Assembly: GCA_902630555.1 (NCBI GenBank)
Contig: CACOVB010000004.1
Coordinates: forward strand, 1 to 43,820
DNA: 43,820 bases
Reading direction: 5' to 3'
Origin: an uncultured SAR116 cluster alpha proteobacterium
GTDB lineage: Bacteria; Pseudomonadota; Alphaproteobacteria; Puniceispirillales; Marisalimonadaceae
The notes under the pieces were generated by a model. The model ran no database searches, was not told the origin of the DNA, and saw only the letters and a program-made list of their open reading frames with translations. Shown one piece after another: positions 1 through 8,786 of the stretch. Both the position numbers and the translations under genes were made by a program. Position 1 is the first letter of the stretch, and every line of letters starts with the position of its first letter.

Positions 1-2
1 GT

Positions 3-155
3 TTTTTTATCAGACAAAGTTTTCAACTGCCAAATGAATTAAGTATAGAAACTATTAACAAAGAATTTAAAAATTTATCAAATATTTTAAATGCTAATTA
101 TGAAATTAGACATATTCATAAAACACTTAAAACTCTTATTGGCATCAAAATTTGA
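3..155 (+). pseudogene. purU: N-terminal portion of PurU in a different frame (partial, runs off the left edge)
   Basis: Frame 3 at the left edge reads FFIRQSFQLPNELS...EIRHIHKTLKT and then meets TGA at 153-155. FFIR followed by a stretch before the catalytic domain is what the end of the ACT domain and the linker of formyltetrahydrofolate deformylase look like. The frame starting at 91 continues the same protein with LLLASKFDHCL, the usual beginning of the formyltransferase domain. The two frames join if one A is removed from A120-123 or A129-132. This is therefore either a single-base frameshift in the gene or a homopolymer error in the sequence. The first part of the gene lies outside the window. 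Confidence 0.6.
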
Positions 156-729
156 TCATTGTCTAATCGAACTTATTAATAAAACAAAAAATAAAAACTT
201 AAATCTTTTGATTGAAGCAGTCATATCAAACCATAATGATTTAAAAAAAATATCTTCGTTAGAAAATTTACCTTTTTATCACTTTCCAATCAATAATGAT
301 AAGTTGAAGCAGGAGAAACGAATTATTGAATTTATAGATGAAAAAAAAATTGATATTATAATTCTAGCTAGATACATGCAAATTTTGTCTAGAAATTTTG
401 TTGATCGATTTTATGGAAAAATTATAAATATTCATCACAGTTTTTTACCAAGTTTTAAAGGTGCTAAACCTTACCATCAAGCTTTTGAAAGAGGAGTTAA
501 AATAATTGGAGCAACTGCTCATTTTGTTAATCAAAATTTAGATGAGGGACCTATAATTGAACAGGATGTTGAAAAAGTTGATCATGAACTTAGCCCAAGT
601 GATTTAGTCACAATTGGAAAAGATATTGAGGCAAGAGTGTTGTATAAAGCTATAAAAAACTTTAGTGAGGGCAGAGTTTTTTTAAATGGGAAAAAAACTA
701 TTGTGTTTAAAGGAGACAAAATTTTATGA
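91..729 (+). CDS. purU: Formyltetrahydrofolate deformylase, catalytic domain (5' part frameshifted/partial)
   Basis: PurU hydrolyses 10-formyl-THF to THF and formate and so balances one-carbon units in the cytosol. The 212-residue frame holds the whole formyltransferase-fold domain. It begins at LLLASKFDHCL and shows the signature HHSFLPSFKGAKPYHQAFE at about residues 115-133, then GATAHFV, LDEGPIIEQD and a C-terminal GKDIEARVLYKAI. Full PurU is about 280-290 residues with an N-terminal ACT domain. Here that domain is in frame 3 upstream, so the ATG at 91 is probably not the native start but the first ATG after an apparent frameshift near 120-132. The TGA stop overlaps the ATG of trxB (ATGA), so the two are cotranscribed. 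The family call is firm; whether the gene is intact in the organism is uncertain. Confidence 0.85.
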   Translation: MLIMKLDIFIKHLKLLLASKFDHCLIELINKTKNKNLNLLIEAVISNHNDLKKISSLENLPFYHFPINNDKLKQEKRIIEFIDEKKIDIIILARYMQILSRNFVDRFYGKIINIHHSFLPSFKGAKPYHQAFERGVKIIGATAHFVNQNLDEGPIIEQDVEKVDHELSPSDLVTIGKDIEARVLYKAIKNFSEGRVFLNGKKTIVFKGDKIL

Positions 730-1661
730 ATGATATTTTAAGAGATATTGTCATAATCGGCACAGGTTCTGCTGGACTTACTGCTGGAATTTATGCAGCT
801 AGAGCAAATTTAAAACCTTTAATTTTAGAAGGTCTTCAACCAGGTGGACAATTAACTATTACAACTGATGTTGAAAATTATCCTGGGTTCTCTGATGTTG
901 TTCAAGGTCCTTGGCTTATGGATCAAATGAAAGCACAAGCTTTAAACGTAGGTGCAGAAATAATAAATGAACTAGTTACGAGTGTAGACTTCAGTGAAAA
1001 ATATAAAATAATTAAATGTGATAGCGGCAAAATCATTAAAACAAAATCTGTCATAATTTGTACTGGAGCACAAGCTCGTTGGCTTGGAATAGAGAGTGAA
1101 AAAAAATTTAATGGTAGAGGTGTCTCTGCTTGTGCAACTTGTGACGGTTTTTTTTATAGAGATAAGAATGTTGCAGTTATTGGTGGTGGAAACACTGCTG
1201 TTGAAGAGGCATTATATTTATCTAAAATATGTTCAAAAGTAATTTTAATTCATAGAAGAGATAATTTGAGAGCTGAAAAAATATTGCAAGATAGAGTTTT
1301 TTCTAAAGAGAATATCAATTTTTTATGGAATTATGTAGTTGACGAGTTTATTGGAGATGATAAAGGCTTAAATTGTTTGAATTTAATGTCTACTAAAGAC
1401 AACTCAAAAAAAAGTATAAATGTTGATGGAGCATTTGTAGCTATTGGTCATGTTCCTTCTACTACATGTTTTACAAACCAAATTCTTTTAGACAAAGAAG
1501 GGTATATTGAAGTTAAAGAAAAGGGATCTACCTTAACAAATATTAATGGTGTATTTGCTGCTGGTGATTGTGTTGACAAAATATATAGACAAGCCATTAC
1601 AGCTGCTGGCATGGGTTGCATGGCTGCTTTAGATGCTGAAAAATGGTTACAAGAATCGTGA
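726..1661 (+). CDS. trxB: Thioredoxin-disulfide reductase
   Basis: FAD-dependent reductase that passes electrons from NADPH to thioredoxin in the cytoplasm. At 311 residues it has the usual low-molecular-weight TrxR length. An N-terminal FAD-binding GTGSAGLTAG is at about residues 12-21, PGGQLTITTDVENYPGF follows, the redox-active CATCDGFF sits near residue 135, the NADPH-binding GGGNTAVEEA near 153, and GVFAAGDCVD near the C-terminus. The ATG overlaps the purU stop codon, suggesting translational coupling. The gene ends one base before the stop of the convergent speB, with no room for an ordinary terminator. Confidence 0.96.
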   Translation: MNDILRDIVIIGTGSAGLTAGIYAARANLKPLILEGLQPGGQLTITTDVENYPGFSDVVQGPWLMDQMKAQALNVGAEIINELVTSVDFSEKYKIIKCDSGKIIKTKSVIICTGAQARWLGIESEKKFNGRGVSACATCDGFFYRDKNVAVIGGGNTAVEEALYLSKICSKVILIHRRDNLRAEKILQDRVFSKENINFLWNYVVDEFIGDDKGLNCLNLMSTKDNSKKSINVDGAFVAIGHVPSTTCFTNQILLDKEGYIEVKEKGSTLTNINGVFAAGDCVDKIYRQAITAAGMGCMAALDAEKWLQES

Positions 1662-1662
1662 T

Positions 1663-2529
1663 TTATTTTAAACAAAGCTTCATTAAATCATAAATAATAT
1701 TTGCAGATACATAATCATAAGCATGAAAATTTTCTATTGGAGCATATTCAACATAATCAATGCCTATTATTTTTTTGTCTTCGATTAATTTTTCTAAAAT
1801 TAAAAATGTTTCATTATAATATAATCCATTTGGAACTGGTGTTCCAGTTGCAGGCATAATAGATGGATCTAAGCAATCTGAATCAAATGTAATATAAATA
1901 TTTTTTGGAAAGTTTTTGGGTAATCTAATATTTGGATTTTTTCTGTAATCTTCTATGCTTTTGTAATTAATATTGAATTGTTCTCTTAATTTAATCTCTT
2001 CATCAGATTGAGCTCTAACTCCAAATTGAAATATTGGAATATTTTCTTTATGTATTTTATACATCACAGTTGCATGAGAATTTACACTTTCATTATATTT
2101 TTTTCTTAAATCTGCATGAGCATCAAATTGTATTATGCCAAAATCTTCATTAATGTTATTAAATTTTTTTTTAAATCCCTTGATAACACCAAATGTTAAA
2201 GTGTGTTCGCCTCCTATACAAACAGGAATTTTATCTTTTTTTAAAATATCAAAAATTAAATTCTCTATATTTTTAAATATTGAGTTGAAATTTAATGAAC
2301 AATCAAATGGATCATGTGTATATATACCAAAATCACATGGACTGTTTTGATTTCTTTCAAGCTGATTACTGGCTTTAATTATAATTTCTGGAGCTTTAGA
2401 TGTCCCTGTACCATAAGATACAGTTTTTTCTAAAGGTATAGGTAAAATGTGAAATTTAGAAAAATTGAAACTCTTTTCTTTTTCAGATAATTCTTCTCCC
2501 AAAAATAAATTTTTTTTTAAATTTAACAT
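1663..2529 (-). CDS. speB: Agmatinase (agmatine ureohydrolase)
   Basis: Ureohydrolase-fold enzyme that splits agmatine into putrescine and urea, the second step of the local polyamine pathway. The binuclear manganese motifs are visible: GGEHTLTFG, DAHADLR and FDSDCLDPSIMPATGTP. The ORF track starts at 2562, giving 299 residues and a 32-nt overlap with the upstream gene. I prefer the internal ATG at 2527-2529 (MLNLKKNLFLGEE), just past the upstream stop codon and preceded by an AAGAAA-like ribosome site, giving 288 residues. It is the last gene of the minus-strand operon. The arginase/agmatinase family also contains guanidinobutyrase and proclavaminate amidinohydrolase, but speA in the same operon favours agmatine as substrate. 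Confidence 0.88.
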   Translation of the reverse strand: MLNLKKNLFLGEELSEKEKSFNFSKFHILPIPLEKTVSYGTGTSKAPEIIIKASNQLERNQNSPCDFGIYTHDPFDCSLNFNSIFKNIENLIFDILKKDKIPVCIGGEHTLTFGVIKGFKKKFNNINEDFGIIQFDAHADLRKKYNESVNSHATVMYKIHKENIPIFQFGVRAQSDEEIKLREQFNINYKSIEDYRKNPNIRLPKNFPKNIYITFDSDCLDPSIMPATGTPVPNGLYYNETFLILEKLIEDKKIIGIDYVEYAPIENFHAYDYVSANIIYDLMKLCLK

Positions 2530-2530
2530 T

Positions 2531-3700
2531 TTAATTTCTTGTTTCAAAATCTTTGAAATCAAAAGATTTGATTATTTTAAAATCATTATTATCACTATTC
2601 CATAATACAATTTCAGGATGGTTAATCCCATTAAAGAAATTAGTTTTAACTAATGTATAATGCGCTTGATCCAAGAACACAACTTTATCTCCTATCTTAG
2701 GATTTTTTAAAAAATAATATTCTCCAATAATATCTCCAGCTAAACAACTTGGGCCACCTAAAACGACCCTTTTTCCTTTAAGTGGTTCATTCATTAACAT
2801 TGGTCTATATGGAGCTTCAATTACGTCTGGCATGTGACAAACAGGACTTATATCTGTAATGCCAATATTTGGAATTTTATTATTATCTCCTTGAATGTAA
2901 TCTAAAATTTCACCAACCAAAATACCTGATTCAAAAACAACAGCTTCGCCAGGTTCTAATATTATTTGACAATTTGTTTTTGCTTTTAATTCTAAAAGAA
3001 AATTAGTTAGTTTACTTAATTTATAATCTGATCTAGTTATGTGGTGTCCACCTCCTAAATTTATCCATTCTAAGTTTTTAACTACATTTTTTAAATAAGG
3101 CCAAATCTTATTCCATGTATTTTCTAAGGCATCAAAATTTTGTTCACATAAAGAGTGAAAATGAATTCCTTTAATATCGGAAAAGTCAATTTTATTTAAT
3201 TGATTTATATGAACACCTAGACGAGAATTTAAATTTGAAGAATTGTATTTCGACACTTCAACCTCAGAATATAAAGGGTTTATTCTAATACCAACATCAA
3301 TATTTTTATTTACACATAATTTTTTGTATTTATTGATTTGTGAAATAGAATTAAAAGTTACGTGTTGTGAACATTTTATAATGTCATCAAATTCAGAGTC
3401 TCTAAATGCAGGTGAATAAGTACTAATTAAACCTCCAAAGTATTTTTTACCAAGTTTTGCCTCATTTAAACCGGATGCACAAACACCATCTAATACATTT
3501 GAAATAATAGGAAGCAAACTTTTAAGAGAAAATGCTTTTAATGCTAAAAGAATTTTCACGTTCGTATCAGTTTTTAATTTATGAAATATTTTTAAATTAT
3601 CATTAATAACCTTTGTATCAATAACATAACTAGGAGAAGATATTTTAGATAAATCAAGGTTTTTAAAATATTTTTTATTGATTTTAACAGTTTTAAGCAT
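2531..3700 (-). CDS. nspC: Carboxynorspermidine/carboxyspermidine decarboxylase
   Basis: PLP-dependent decarboxylase of the alanine-racemase fold that turns carboxyspermidine (or carboxynorspermidine) into spermidine (norspermidine). The 389-residue length fits the family. The PLP lysine is in LLALKAFS (about K55). Also visible are GVCASGLNEAKLG, the phosphate-binding GGGHHITR, EPGEAVVFESG, and near the C-terminus the substrate/dimer motif CHMPDVIEAPYRP. It lies one base after the dehydrogenase gene, and the two are typical partners. With speA and speB supplying putrescine, spermidine is the likely product rather than norspermidine; this is inferred from context, not visible in the protein. 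Confidence 0.9.
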   Translation of the reverse strand: MLKTVKINKKYFKNLDLSKISSPSYVIDTKVINDNLKIFHKLKTDTNVKILLALKAFSLKSLLPIISNVLDGVCASGLNEAKLGKKYFGGLISTYSPAFRDSEFDDIIKCSQHVTFNSISQINKYKKLCVNKNIDVGIRINPLYSEVEVSKYNSSNLNSRLGVHINQLNKIDFSDIKGIHFHSLCEQNFDALENTWNKIWPYLKNVVKNLEWINLGGGHHITRSDYKLSKLTNFLLELKAKTNCQIILEPGEAVVFESGILVGEILDYIQGDNNKIPNIGITDISPVCHMPDVIEAPYRPMLMNEPLKGKRVVLGGPSCLAGDIIGEYYFLKNPKIGDKVVFLDQAHYTLVKTNFFNGINHPEIVLWNSDNNDFKIIKSFDFKDFETRN

Positions 3701-3701
3701 T

Positions 3702-4907
3702 TTAAAAGCTTAAAGGTGTATCTAATTCAACAATTTTGTTTGGTAGTCCATATAGTTTTAAAGCATCTATAAATGGGTCAGGGTCAAATTGTTCTAAATT
3801 CCAAACACCAGGTTTAAACCATGTTTTATTTAATATTAACAAAGATCCAATCATTGCAGGAACTCCAGTTGTGTAAGATACAGCTTGACTTTCTACTTCT
3901 TCAAAACATTTCTCATGATCACAAACATTATAACAGTAAATTGTTTTAATTTTTTTGTTTTTTAGACCACTAATTATTGTTCCTATGCAAGTTTTACCTT
4001 CTGTATTTTTTCCTAAAGTTTTTGGATCTGGTAACACTTCTTTTAAAAACTCAAGTGGTATAATATCCATATTTTTGAATTTTATTGGTTTGATAGAAGT
4101 TAGACCAACATTTTCTAAAACATTTAAGTAATTCAAGTATTGATCTCCAAATGTCATCCAAAATCTTGCCTGTTTTAAATCTCTAAAATTTTTCACTAAA
4201 CTTTCAAGTTCTTCATGGTACATAAGATACATGTTTCTTTTACCAACCTCTGGAAAATCAAATTCAATTTTTTTAGATAATGGATCACCAATTATCCATT
4301 TACCATTTTTATAAAATTTACTTTTTTGTGTAATTTCTCTTATATTTATTTCTGGATTAAAATTAGTTGCAAAATGTTGACCATGATCTCCACCATTGCA
4401 ATCTAAAATATCCAAATAGTGAATTTCATCCAAATAATGTTTTTTAATATAAGCTGTATAAACATTCGTAACTCCTGGATCAAAACCAGAACCAAGTAAT
4501 CCCATCAAATTTTTTTCTTTAAATTTATTATTTAATTCCCATTGCCATTTATATTCGAATTTTGCTTCATCTCTGGGTTCATAGTTGGCTGTGTCTAAAT
4601 AATTAACATTTTTATTTAAACAAGCTTGCATTATATTTAGATCTTGGTAAGGCAAGGCTAGATTTACAACCAGTTCAGGAGTATATTTTGATATAATCTT
4701 TGATGTTTCAGAAATATTATCTGCATCCAATTCTTCTATATTAATATTACAATTATATTTTTTTTTTATTTGTTTTTGAATTTTTTTACAATTATCAATT
4801 GTCCTACTTGCCAAAGTTATTTCTTTAAAATCTTTTGATAATTGAGCCATTTTATGAATTGCTACAGAAGAAACTCCACCTGCACCGATGACAAGAATTT
4901 TACTCAC
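3702..4907 (-). CDS. Carboxyspermidine/carboxynorspermidine dehydrogenase (saccharopine dehydrogenase family)
   Basis: Saccharopine-dehydrogenase-like protein of 401 residues. Its N-terminal Rossmann fold shows ILVIGAGGVSSVAIHKMA at residues 4-21. The middle carries LGSGFDPGVTNVYTAY and LDCNGGDHGQHFATNFNPEIN, characteristic of the Lys1-like group that reductively condenses aspartate semialdehyde with putrescine (or diaminopropane) using NADPH to give carboxyspermidine. It sits directly between speA (11 nt away) and the decarboxylase gene (1 nt away). Without context the call would be saccharopine dehydrogenase or carboxynorspermidine synthase. The operon makes the polyamine role much more likely than lysine metabolism. 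Confidence 0.88.
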   Translation of the reverse strand: MSKILVIGAGGVSSVAIHKMAQLSKDFKEITLASRTIDNCKKIQKQIKKKYNCNINIEELDADNISETSKIISKYTPELVVNLALPYQDLNIMQACLNKNVNYLDTANYEPRDEAKFEYKWQWELNNKFKEKNLMGLLGSGFDPGVTNVYTAYIKKHYLDEIHYLDILDCNGGDHGQHFATNFNPEINIREITQKSKFYKNGKWIIGDPLSKKIEFDFPEVGKRNMYLMYHEELESLVKNFRDLKQARFWMTFGDQYLNYLNVLENVGLTSIKPIKFKNMDIIPLEFLKEVLPDPKTLGKNTEGKTCIGTIISGLKNKKIKTIYCYNVCDHEKCFEEVESQAVSYTTGVPAMIGSLLILNKTWFKPGVWNLEQFDPDPFIDALKLYGLPNKIVELDTPLSF

Positions 4908-4918
4908 AACGACCTCGA

Positions 4919-6793
4919 TTAATTTTCAAAATAGGTATAGCCATCTATAGACGCTTTAAAATTTTTTAACAATTGATTTTTTTCACTATTACTGATTAAA
5001 TTTTTTTTGTAAAATCTGTTAGTTTTTTCAGAAAATATTTTTAAAACTTCACTTGATGAATATTCAACATAACTCAAAACTTGAGATATTTTATCTCCAA
5101 TTTGTTCATGTACAATTTTGAATTTACCGTTATCTTCTAATTTTACTGTTGATATATTTGTGTCACCAAATAAATTATGAAGATCCCCTAGAGTTTCTTG
5201 ATAAGCACCAATAAAGAAAACACCTAAATAGTATTCTTCATTTTTTTTTATCTCATGTAATGGTAATGTATCTTTGATACCGTCATTTAAAACAAACTTT
5301 GCAATCATACCGTCACTATCACAAGTAATGTCATTAAGAATGACACGTTTACTTGGTTTACGATTTAGTTTTTGAATTGGTGCTATTGGATGTAACTGAT
5401 CTATTGCCCACATGTCAGGTAAACTTTGAAATAATGAAAAATTCCCATGATATATATCAGCTAAATTATTCAATTTGTTTGATATCGGATTAGAATTTAA
5501 TTTTTTTTCTTCTACAAATGCTTTAATTCTATTTAAAACAAATAAATATGTTTTTTCAATTTTAGATATTTCTGACAAACTTATTTGGCCATTCCTAAAT
5601 AAAACTCTCAATTCATCTCTGTAATAATTAAGGTCATTAAAACATTCTTGTATTCTATTTTCACTAATGTAATTTAAGATTTGTATCATATAAGATAAAT
5701 AAATATGGTCTTTTTTATTTAAAATAGGGCATGACTTTACATCAAAAATAGTTGTATCTAAGATATTGAAAATTAAAATAGAGCTTGGAGCTACTGTTGC
5801 TCTTCCAGATTCTGTTATTACTATAGGATGATTAATTTTTGCTTTATCGAATTCAAGTTTGAGAGTTTCAACTATATTAATACAATATTCTTCCATGGAA
5901 TAATTAATAGAATGAAATTTTGATTTGTTTTCGCCAGTATAATCAACACCAAGACCTCCACCCAAATCTATATATTTCAATGGCGCTCCAAAATTATAAA
6001 TTTCAACAAAAAATCTACAAGCTTCCTGAGTATATTTCCTTATTTCTATGATATCTGGTACTTGACTACCTAAGTGAGAATGTTGAAGAATTAAGCAATC
6101 TAATAATTGATTTTTTTTTAATTTATAAAGAGCTTCTGTTATTTTATCTACGGGGAGCCCAAAAGCACTTCTATCACCGCTTGATTGAGACCATTTTCCA
6201 CTTATTAAATTTGTTAGCTTAATTCTTATACCTAATAAAGGTTTTATTTTAAGTAAATTAGATATTTTGATAATCAAATCTAGTTCTTTAAGACTTTCAA
6301 TTACAAGTATAGTTTTGATATCAATTTTGTTTGAAAGTAATGATAACTTTATAAATTCTTCATCTTTGGTTCCATTGCAAATAATCAATGCATTTTTAGT
6401 TAAGTTTTGACTTAAAGCTATTAGTAATTCTGCTTTTGAACCAACTTCTAATCCAGAATTAAATTTTTTACTGTATTTGACAACGTTTTTTATAACTTGA
6501 GATTGTTGATTAACTTTTATTGGATAGATACTCTTAAATTTATTTTTGTATCCAATGGCTTTAATAGATTTATTAAAATTTTCATTAATTTCTTTAATCA
6601 TAAACTCTAAATAATCAGCAACACGAATGATATAAGGAGGGGATAGTTTTTGGTTTAGTTTCTTTACAATTTTTGTAAGGTCAATAGGCTTGCTTTGTTT
6701 TTTTTGAGGATTTAATAAACCTAGATTTCCATTTTCTAGTATTTTGAAGAAACCTTTACCCCATTTTTCTATGCCATAAATATCATTTGTCAT
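4919..6793 (-). CDS. speA: Biosynthetic arginine decarboxylase
   Basis: PLP-dependent decarboxylase that converts arginine to agmatine, the entry step of the operon. The 624 residues match the long biosynthetic ADC family. Motifs in order: YPIKVNQQSQVI with the PLP lysine (around residue 90), GLEVGSKAELLIAL, LQHSHLGSQVPDI, the phosphate-binding YIDLGGGLGVDYTG, ESGRATVAPSS, and the C-terminal catalytic cysteine region ILNDITCDSDGMI. It is the first gene of the minus-strand operon. Its promoter must lie in the 87-bp gap shared with the divergent msrA. Confidence 0.95.
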   Translation of the reverse strand: MTNDIYGIEKWGKGFFKILENGNLGLLNPQKKQSKPIDLTKIVKKLNQKLSPPYIIRVADYLEFMIKEINENFNKSIKAIGYKNKFKSIYPIKVNQQSQVIKNVVKYSKKFNSGLEVGSKAELLIALSQNLTKNALIICNGTKDEEFIKLSLLSNKIDIKTILVIESLKELDLIIKISNLLKIKPLLGIRIKLTNLISGKWSQSSGDRSAFGLPVDKITEALYKLKKNQLLDCLILQHSHLGSQVPDIIEIRKYTQEACRFFVEIYNFGAPLKYIDLGGGLGVDYTGENKSKFHSINYSMEEYCINIVETLKLEFDKAKINHPIVITESGRATVAPSSILIFNILDTTIFDVKSCPILNKKDHIYLSYMIQILNYISENRIQECFNDLNYYRDELRVLFRNGQISLSEISKIEKTYLFVLNRIKAFVEEKKLNSNPISNKLNNLADIYHGNFSLFQSLPDMWAIDQLHPIAPIQKLNRKPSKRVILNDITCDSDGMIAKFVLNDGIKDTLPLHEIKKNEEYYLGVFFIGAYQETLGDLHNLFGDTNISTVKLEDNGKFKIVHEQIGDKISQVLSYVEYSSSEVLKIFSEKTNRFYKKNLISNSEKNQLLKNFKASIDGYTYFEN

Positions 6794-6845
6794 AATCGCC
6801 TTATTAGAGGTAAAAATAATTTATTCAAGTAAATTTTAATAATTA

Positions 6846-6874
6846 TTGAAACATCTAATTTACCGATATATATA
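6846..6874 (+). promoter_or_regulatory. Possible sigma-70 promoter for msrA
   Basis: TTGAAA at 6846-6851, a 17-base spacer and TATATA at 6869-6874 resemble -35 and -10 boxes in the gap between divergent speA and msrA. A start site about 7 bases after the -10 box would fall on the msrA ATG at 6881, implying a leaderless mRNA. In such AT-rich DNA chance matches are common, so this is weak. Confidence 0.28.
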
Positions 6875-6880
6875 TCAATC

Positions 6881-7438
6881 ATGACTATTTCCAATGATGT
6901 ATATAAAAAGCCAATTGATTACGAACCATCATCCTCTGAAGTCATTTATTTTGGCATGGGATGTTTTTGGGGAGCAGAAAAACTTTTTTGGAACAGAAAT
7001 GGCATTCATGTAACAGCTGTTGGCTATTCTGCTGGTAATACAAAAGACCCAACATATAAAGATATATGTTATGGAGAAACTTATCATGCTGAAGTAGTTA
7101 AGCTAGTATACGATTCATATAAAATAGACACTTTCCAGCTTCTTAAAATTTTTTGGGAGGGGCATAATCCAACTCAAGGAATGAGACAAGGAAATGACAT
7201 TGGAACTCAATATAGATCTATTATAATAACTACAAATGAAAAACAATTTGAATTAGCTAAATCAACAAAGAACAAATATGAAGAATTATTAAAAAATAAT
7301 GGGTTTCCCAAAATAACAACAGAGATACAAAATTTTAAAAATTTTTATTATGCTGAAGAATATCATCAACAATATCTTTTAAAAAATCCAAATGGCTATT
7401 GTGGCATTGGTGGGTGTAATGTAACTTACAATAATTGA
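6881..7438 (+). CDS. msrA: Peptide-methionine (S)-S-oxide reductase
   Basis: MsrA repairs oxidised methionine (S-sulfoxide) in proteins using thioredoxin, a plausible partner of trxB in the same window. The catalytic cysteine is C28 in the invariant [11 protein letters not shown]. Other signatures are [49 protein letters not shown] and [10 protein letters not shown]. The C-terminal pair in YCGIGGCNV supplies likely resolving cysteines. The 185-residue length is normal for the single-domain enzyme, with no fused MsrB. No good Shine-Dalgarno sequence precedes the ATG. Confidence 0.95.
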   Translation: MTISNDVYKKPIDYEPSSSEVIYFGMGCFWGAEKLFWNRNGIHVTAVGYSAGNTKDPTYKDICYGETYHAEVVKLVYDSYKIDTFQLLKIFWEGHNPTQGMRQGNDIGTQYRSIIITTNEKQFELAKSTKNKYEELLKNNGFPKITTEIQNFKNFYYAEEYHQQYLLKNPNGYCGIGGCNVTYNN

Positions 7439-7485
7439 TCTTGACCTTCACTTATATTTATTATATTGAATTCAATGAGGTTATT

Positions 7486-7611
7486 ATGAAAGTAGTTAGT
7501 TCACTTAAAACACTTAAAGTTAGAGATAGAAATTGCCAAGTTGTAAGACGAAGAGGAAGACTTTACGTTATAAATAAAAAAAACCCTAGGTTTAAAGCTA
7601 GACAAGGCTAA
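7486..7611 (+). CDS. rpmJ: 50S ribosomal protein bL36
   Basis: This 41-codon gene is missing from the ORF track because it is short. It reads [20 protein letters not shown]...[20 protein letters not shown] and stops at TAA 7609-7611. The pattern MK(V)(S)SLK, RDxxCxVVRRxGRxYVI and NPRFKARQG is that of the alphaproteobacterial bL36. Only one cysteine is visible, so this is the zinc-ribbon-lacking (C-minus) type. It is preceded by AATGAGG and lies 9 nt before the hydroxyacid dehydrogenase gene. Confidence 0.95.
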   Translation: MKVVSSLKTLKVRDRNCQVVRRRGRLYVINKKNPRFKARQG

Positions 7612-7620
7612 ATTAATTTA

Positions 7621-8772
7621 ATGAACTATAAAAAATGCTATAATTTTCAAGATTTTAGAAGTCTTGCTAAATCTAAGCTACCTTCACCTATTTTTAATTA
7701 TATAGATGGTGCAGCTGACGATGAAGTTACATATCGAAGAAATACATCTTCGTTTGATGATGTCAGTTTGATACCAAATGTTCTATGTGGTGTAAAAGAC
7801 GTAGATATTTCGACTACTATTTTCGGAAAAAAACTTGAGATGCCAGTGTATTGTTCTCCAACCGCTGTACAAAGACTATTTCACCATGAAGGGGAGCGAG
7901 CTGTTGCAAAAGCTGCAGATAAATTTGGAACAATGTTTGGCGTATCTTCACTTGGAACAGTTAGTGTTGAAGAAGTATCAAAAATTTCATCATCCCCAAA
8001 AATGTTTCAGTTTTATTTTCATAAGGATAGAGGTTTAAATAACAGTATGTTAGAACGAGCAAAAGCAGCTAAATTTGATGTTCTTGCATTAACAGTCGAC
8101 ACTATTACAGGAGGCAATAGGGAAAGAGATCTTAGAACAGGTTTTGTGATCCCACCACGTTTCACTTTTAATAGCTTGTTGGAGTTTGTTTTAAAGCCTT
8201 ACTGGGGTATAAACTATGTAACAAGTCCTAAATTTGAACTTCCTCACTTACAAGACTATGTCGGAGCAGGAACATCTGCAATGACTTCTATTGGAGACTA
8301 TTTTACAAATATGCTTGATCAATCAATGAATTGGAAAGATGCTGAAGATCTTGGAAAAAAATGGGGCGGACATTTTGCACTTAAAGGTGTTGTAAGTGTT
8401 GAAGATGCTAAAAGAGCTATTGATATAGGTTGCACAGGAGTAATTGTATCAAACCATGGTGGAAGACAACTAGATGGTTCAGTTTCACCTTTCGATCAAT
8501 TAGCAAAAATTGTAGACGCAGTTGGTGATAAGATAGATGTCATTTGTGAGGGTGGAATTCAAAGAGGTACACACATTCTTAAAGCACTTTCTGTTGGTGC
8601 AAAAGCATGTGCAGGTGGAAGACTTTATTTATATGCATTGGCGTCAGCCGGTGAAAAGGGCGTTGAAAGAGCTCTTAGCTTGATTAGAGAAGAAATTATC
8701 AGAGACATGAAATTAATGGGATGTACTTCTATTAAACAATTATCAAGAAATAATTTGTTTTCTAAATTCTAA
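7621..8772 (+). CDS. lldD: FMN-dependent alpha-hydroxyacid dehydrogenase (L-lactate dehydrogenase-like)
   Basis: TIM-barrel flavoenzyme that oxidises an L-2-hydroxyacid to the 2-oxoacid, delivering electrons to the respiratory chain or oxygen. At 383 residues it has the usual length. Motifs: FNYIDGAADDEVTYRRN at the N-terminus, YCSPTAVQRLFHHEGE, FQFYFHKDR, LTVDT with GNRERDLRTGF, LKGVVSVEDAKRAI, the active-site VSNHGGRQLDG, and FMN-phosphate-binding CEGGIQRGTHILKALSVGAKA. The long SPK...SMTSIGDYF insertion resembles LldD-type enzymes. L-lactate is the likeliest substrate, but glycolate and other hydroxyacids are handled by the same family and cannot be excluded. It precedes the tartrate-dehydratase-like gene by 14 nt, suggesting a small hydroxyacid-utilisation unit. 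Confidence 0.88.
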   Translation: MNYKKCYNFQDFRSLAKSKLPSPIFNYIDGAADDEVTYRRNTSSFDDVSLIPNVLCGVKDVDISTTIFGKKLEMPVYCSPTAVQRLFHHEGERAVAKAADKFGTMFGVSSLGTVSVEEVSKISSSPKMFQFYFHKDRGLNNSMLERAKAAKFDVLALTVDTITGGNRERDLRTGFVIPPRFTFNSLLEFVLKPYWGINYVTSPKFELPHLQDYVGAGTSAMTSIGDYFTNMLDQSMNWKDAEDLGKKWGGHFALKGVVSVEDAKRAIDIGCTGVIVSNHGGRQLDGSVSPFDQLAKIVDAVGDKIDVICEGGIQRGTHILKALSVGAKACAGGRLYLYALASAGEKGVERALSLIREEIIRDMKLMGCTSIKQLSRNNLFSKF

Positions 8773-8786
8773 TTAAATACTTTTTG

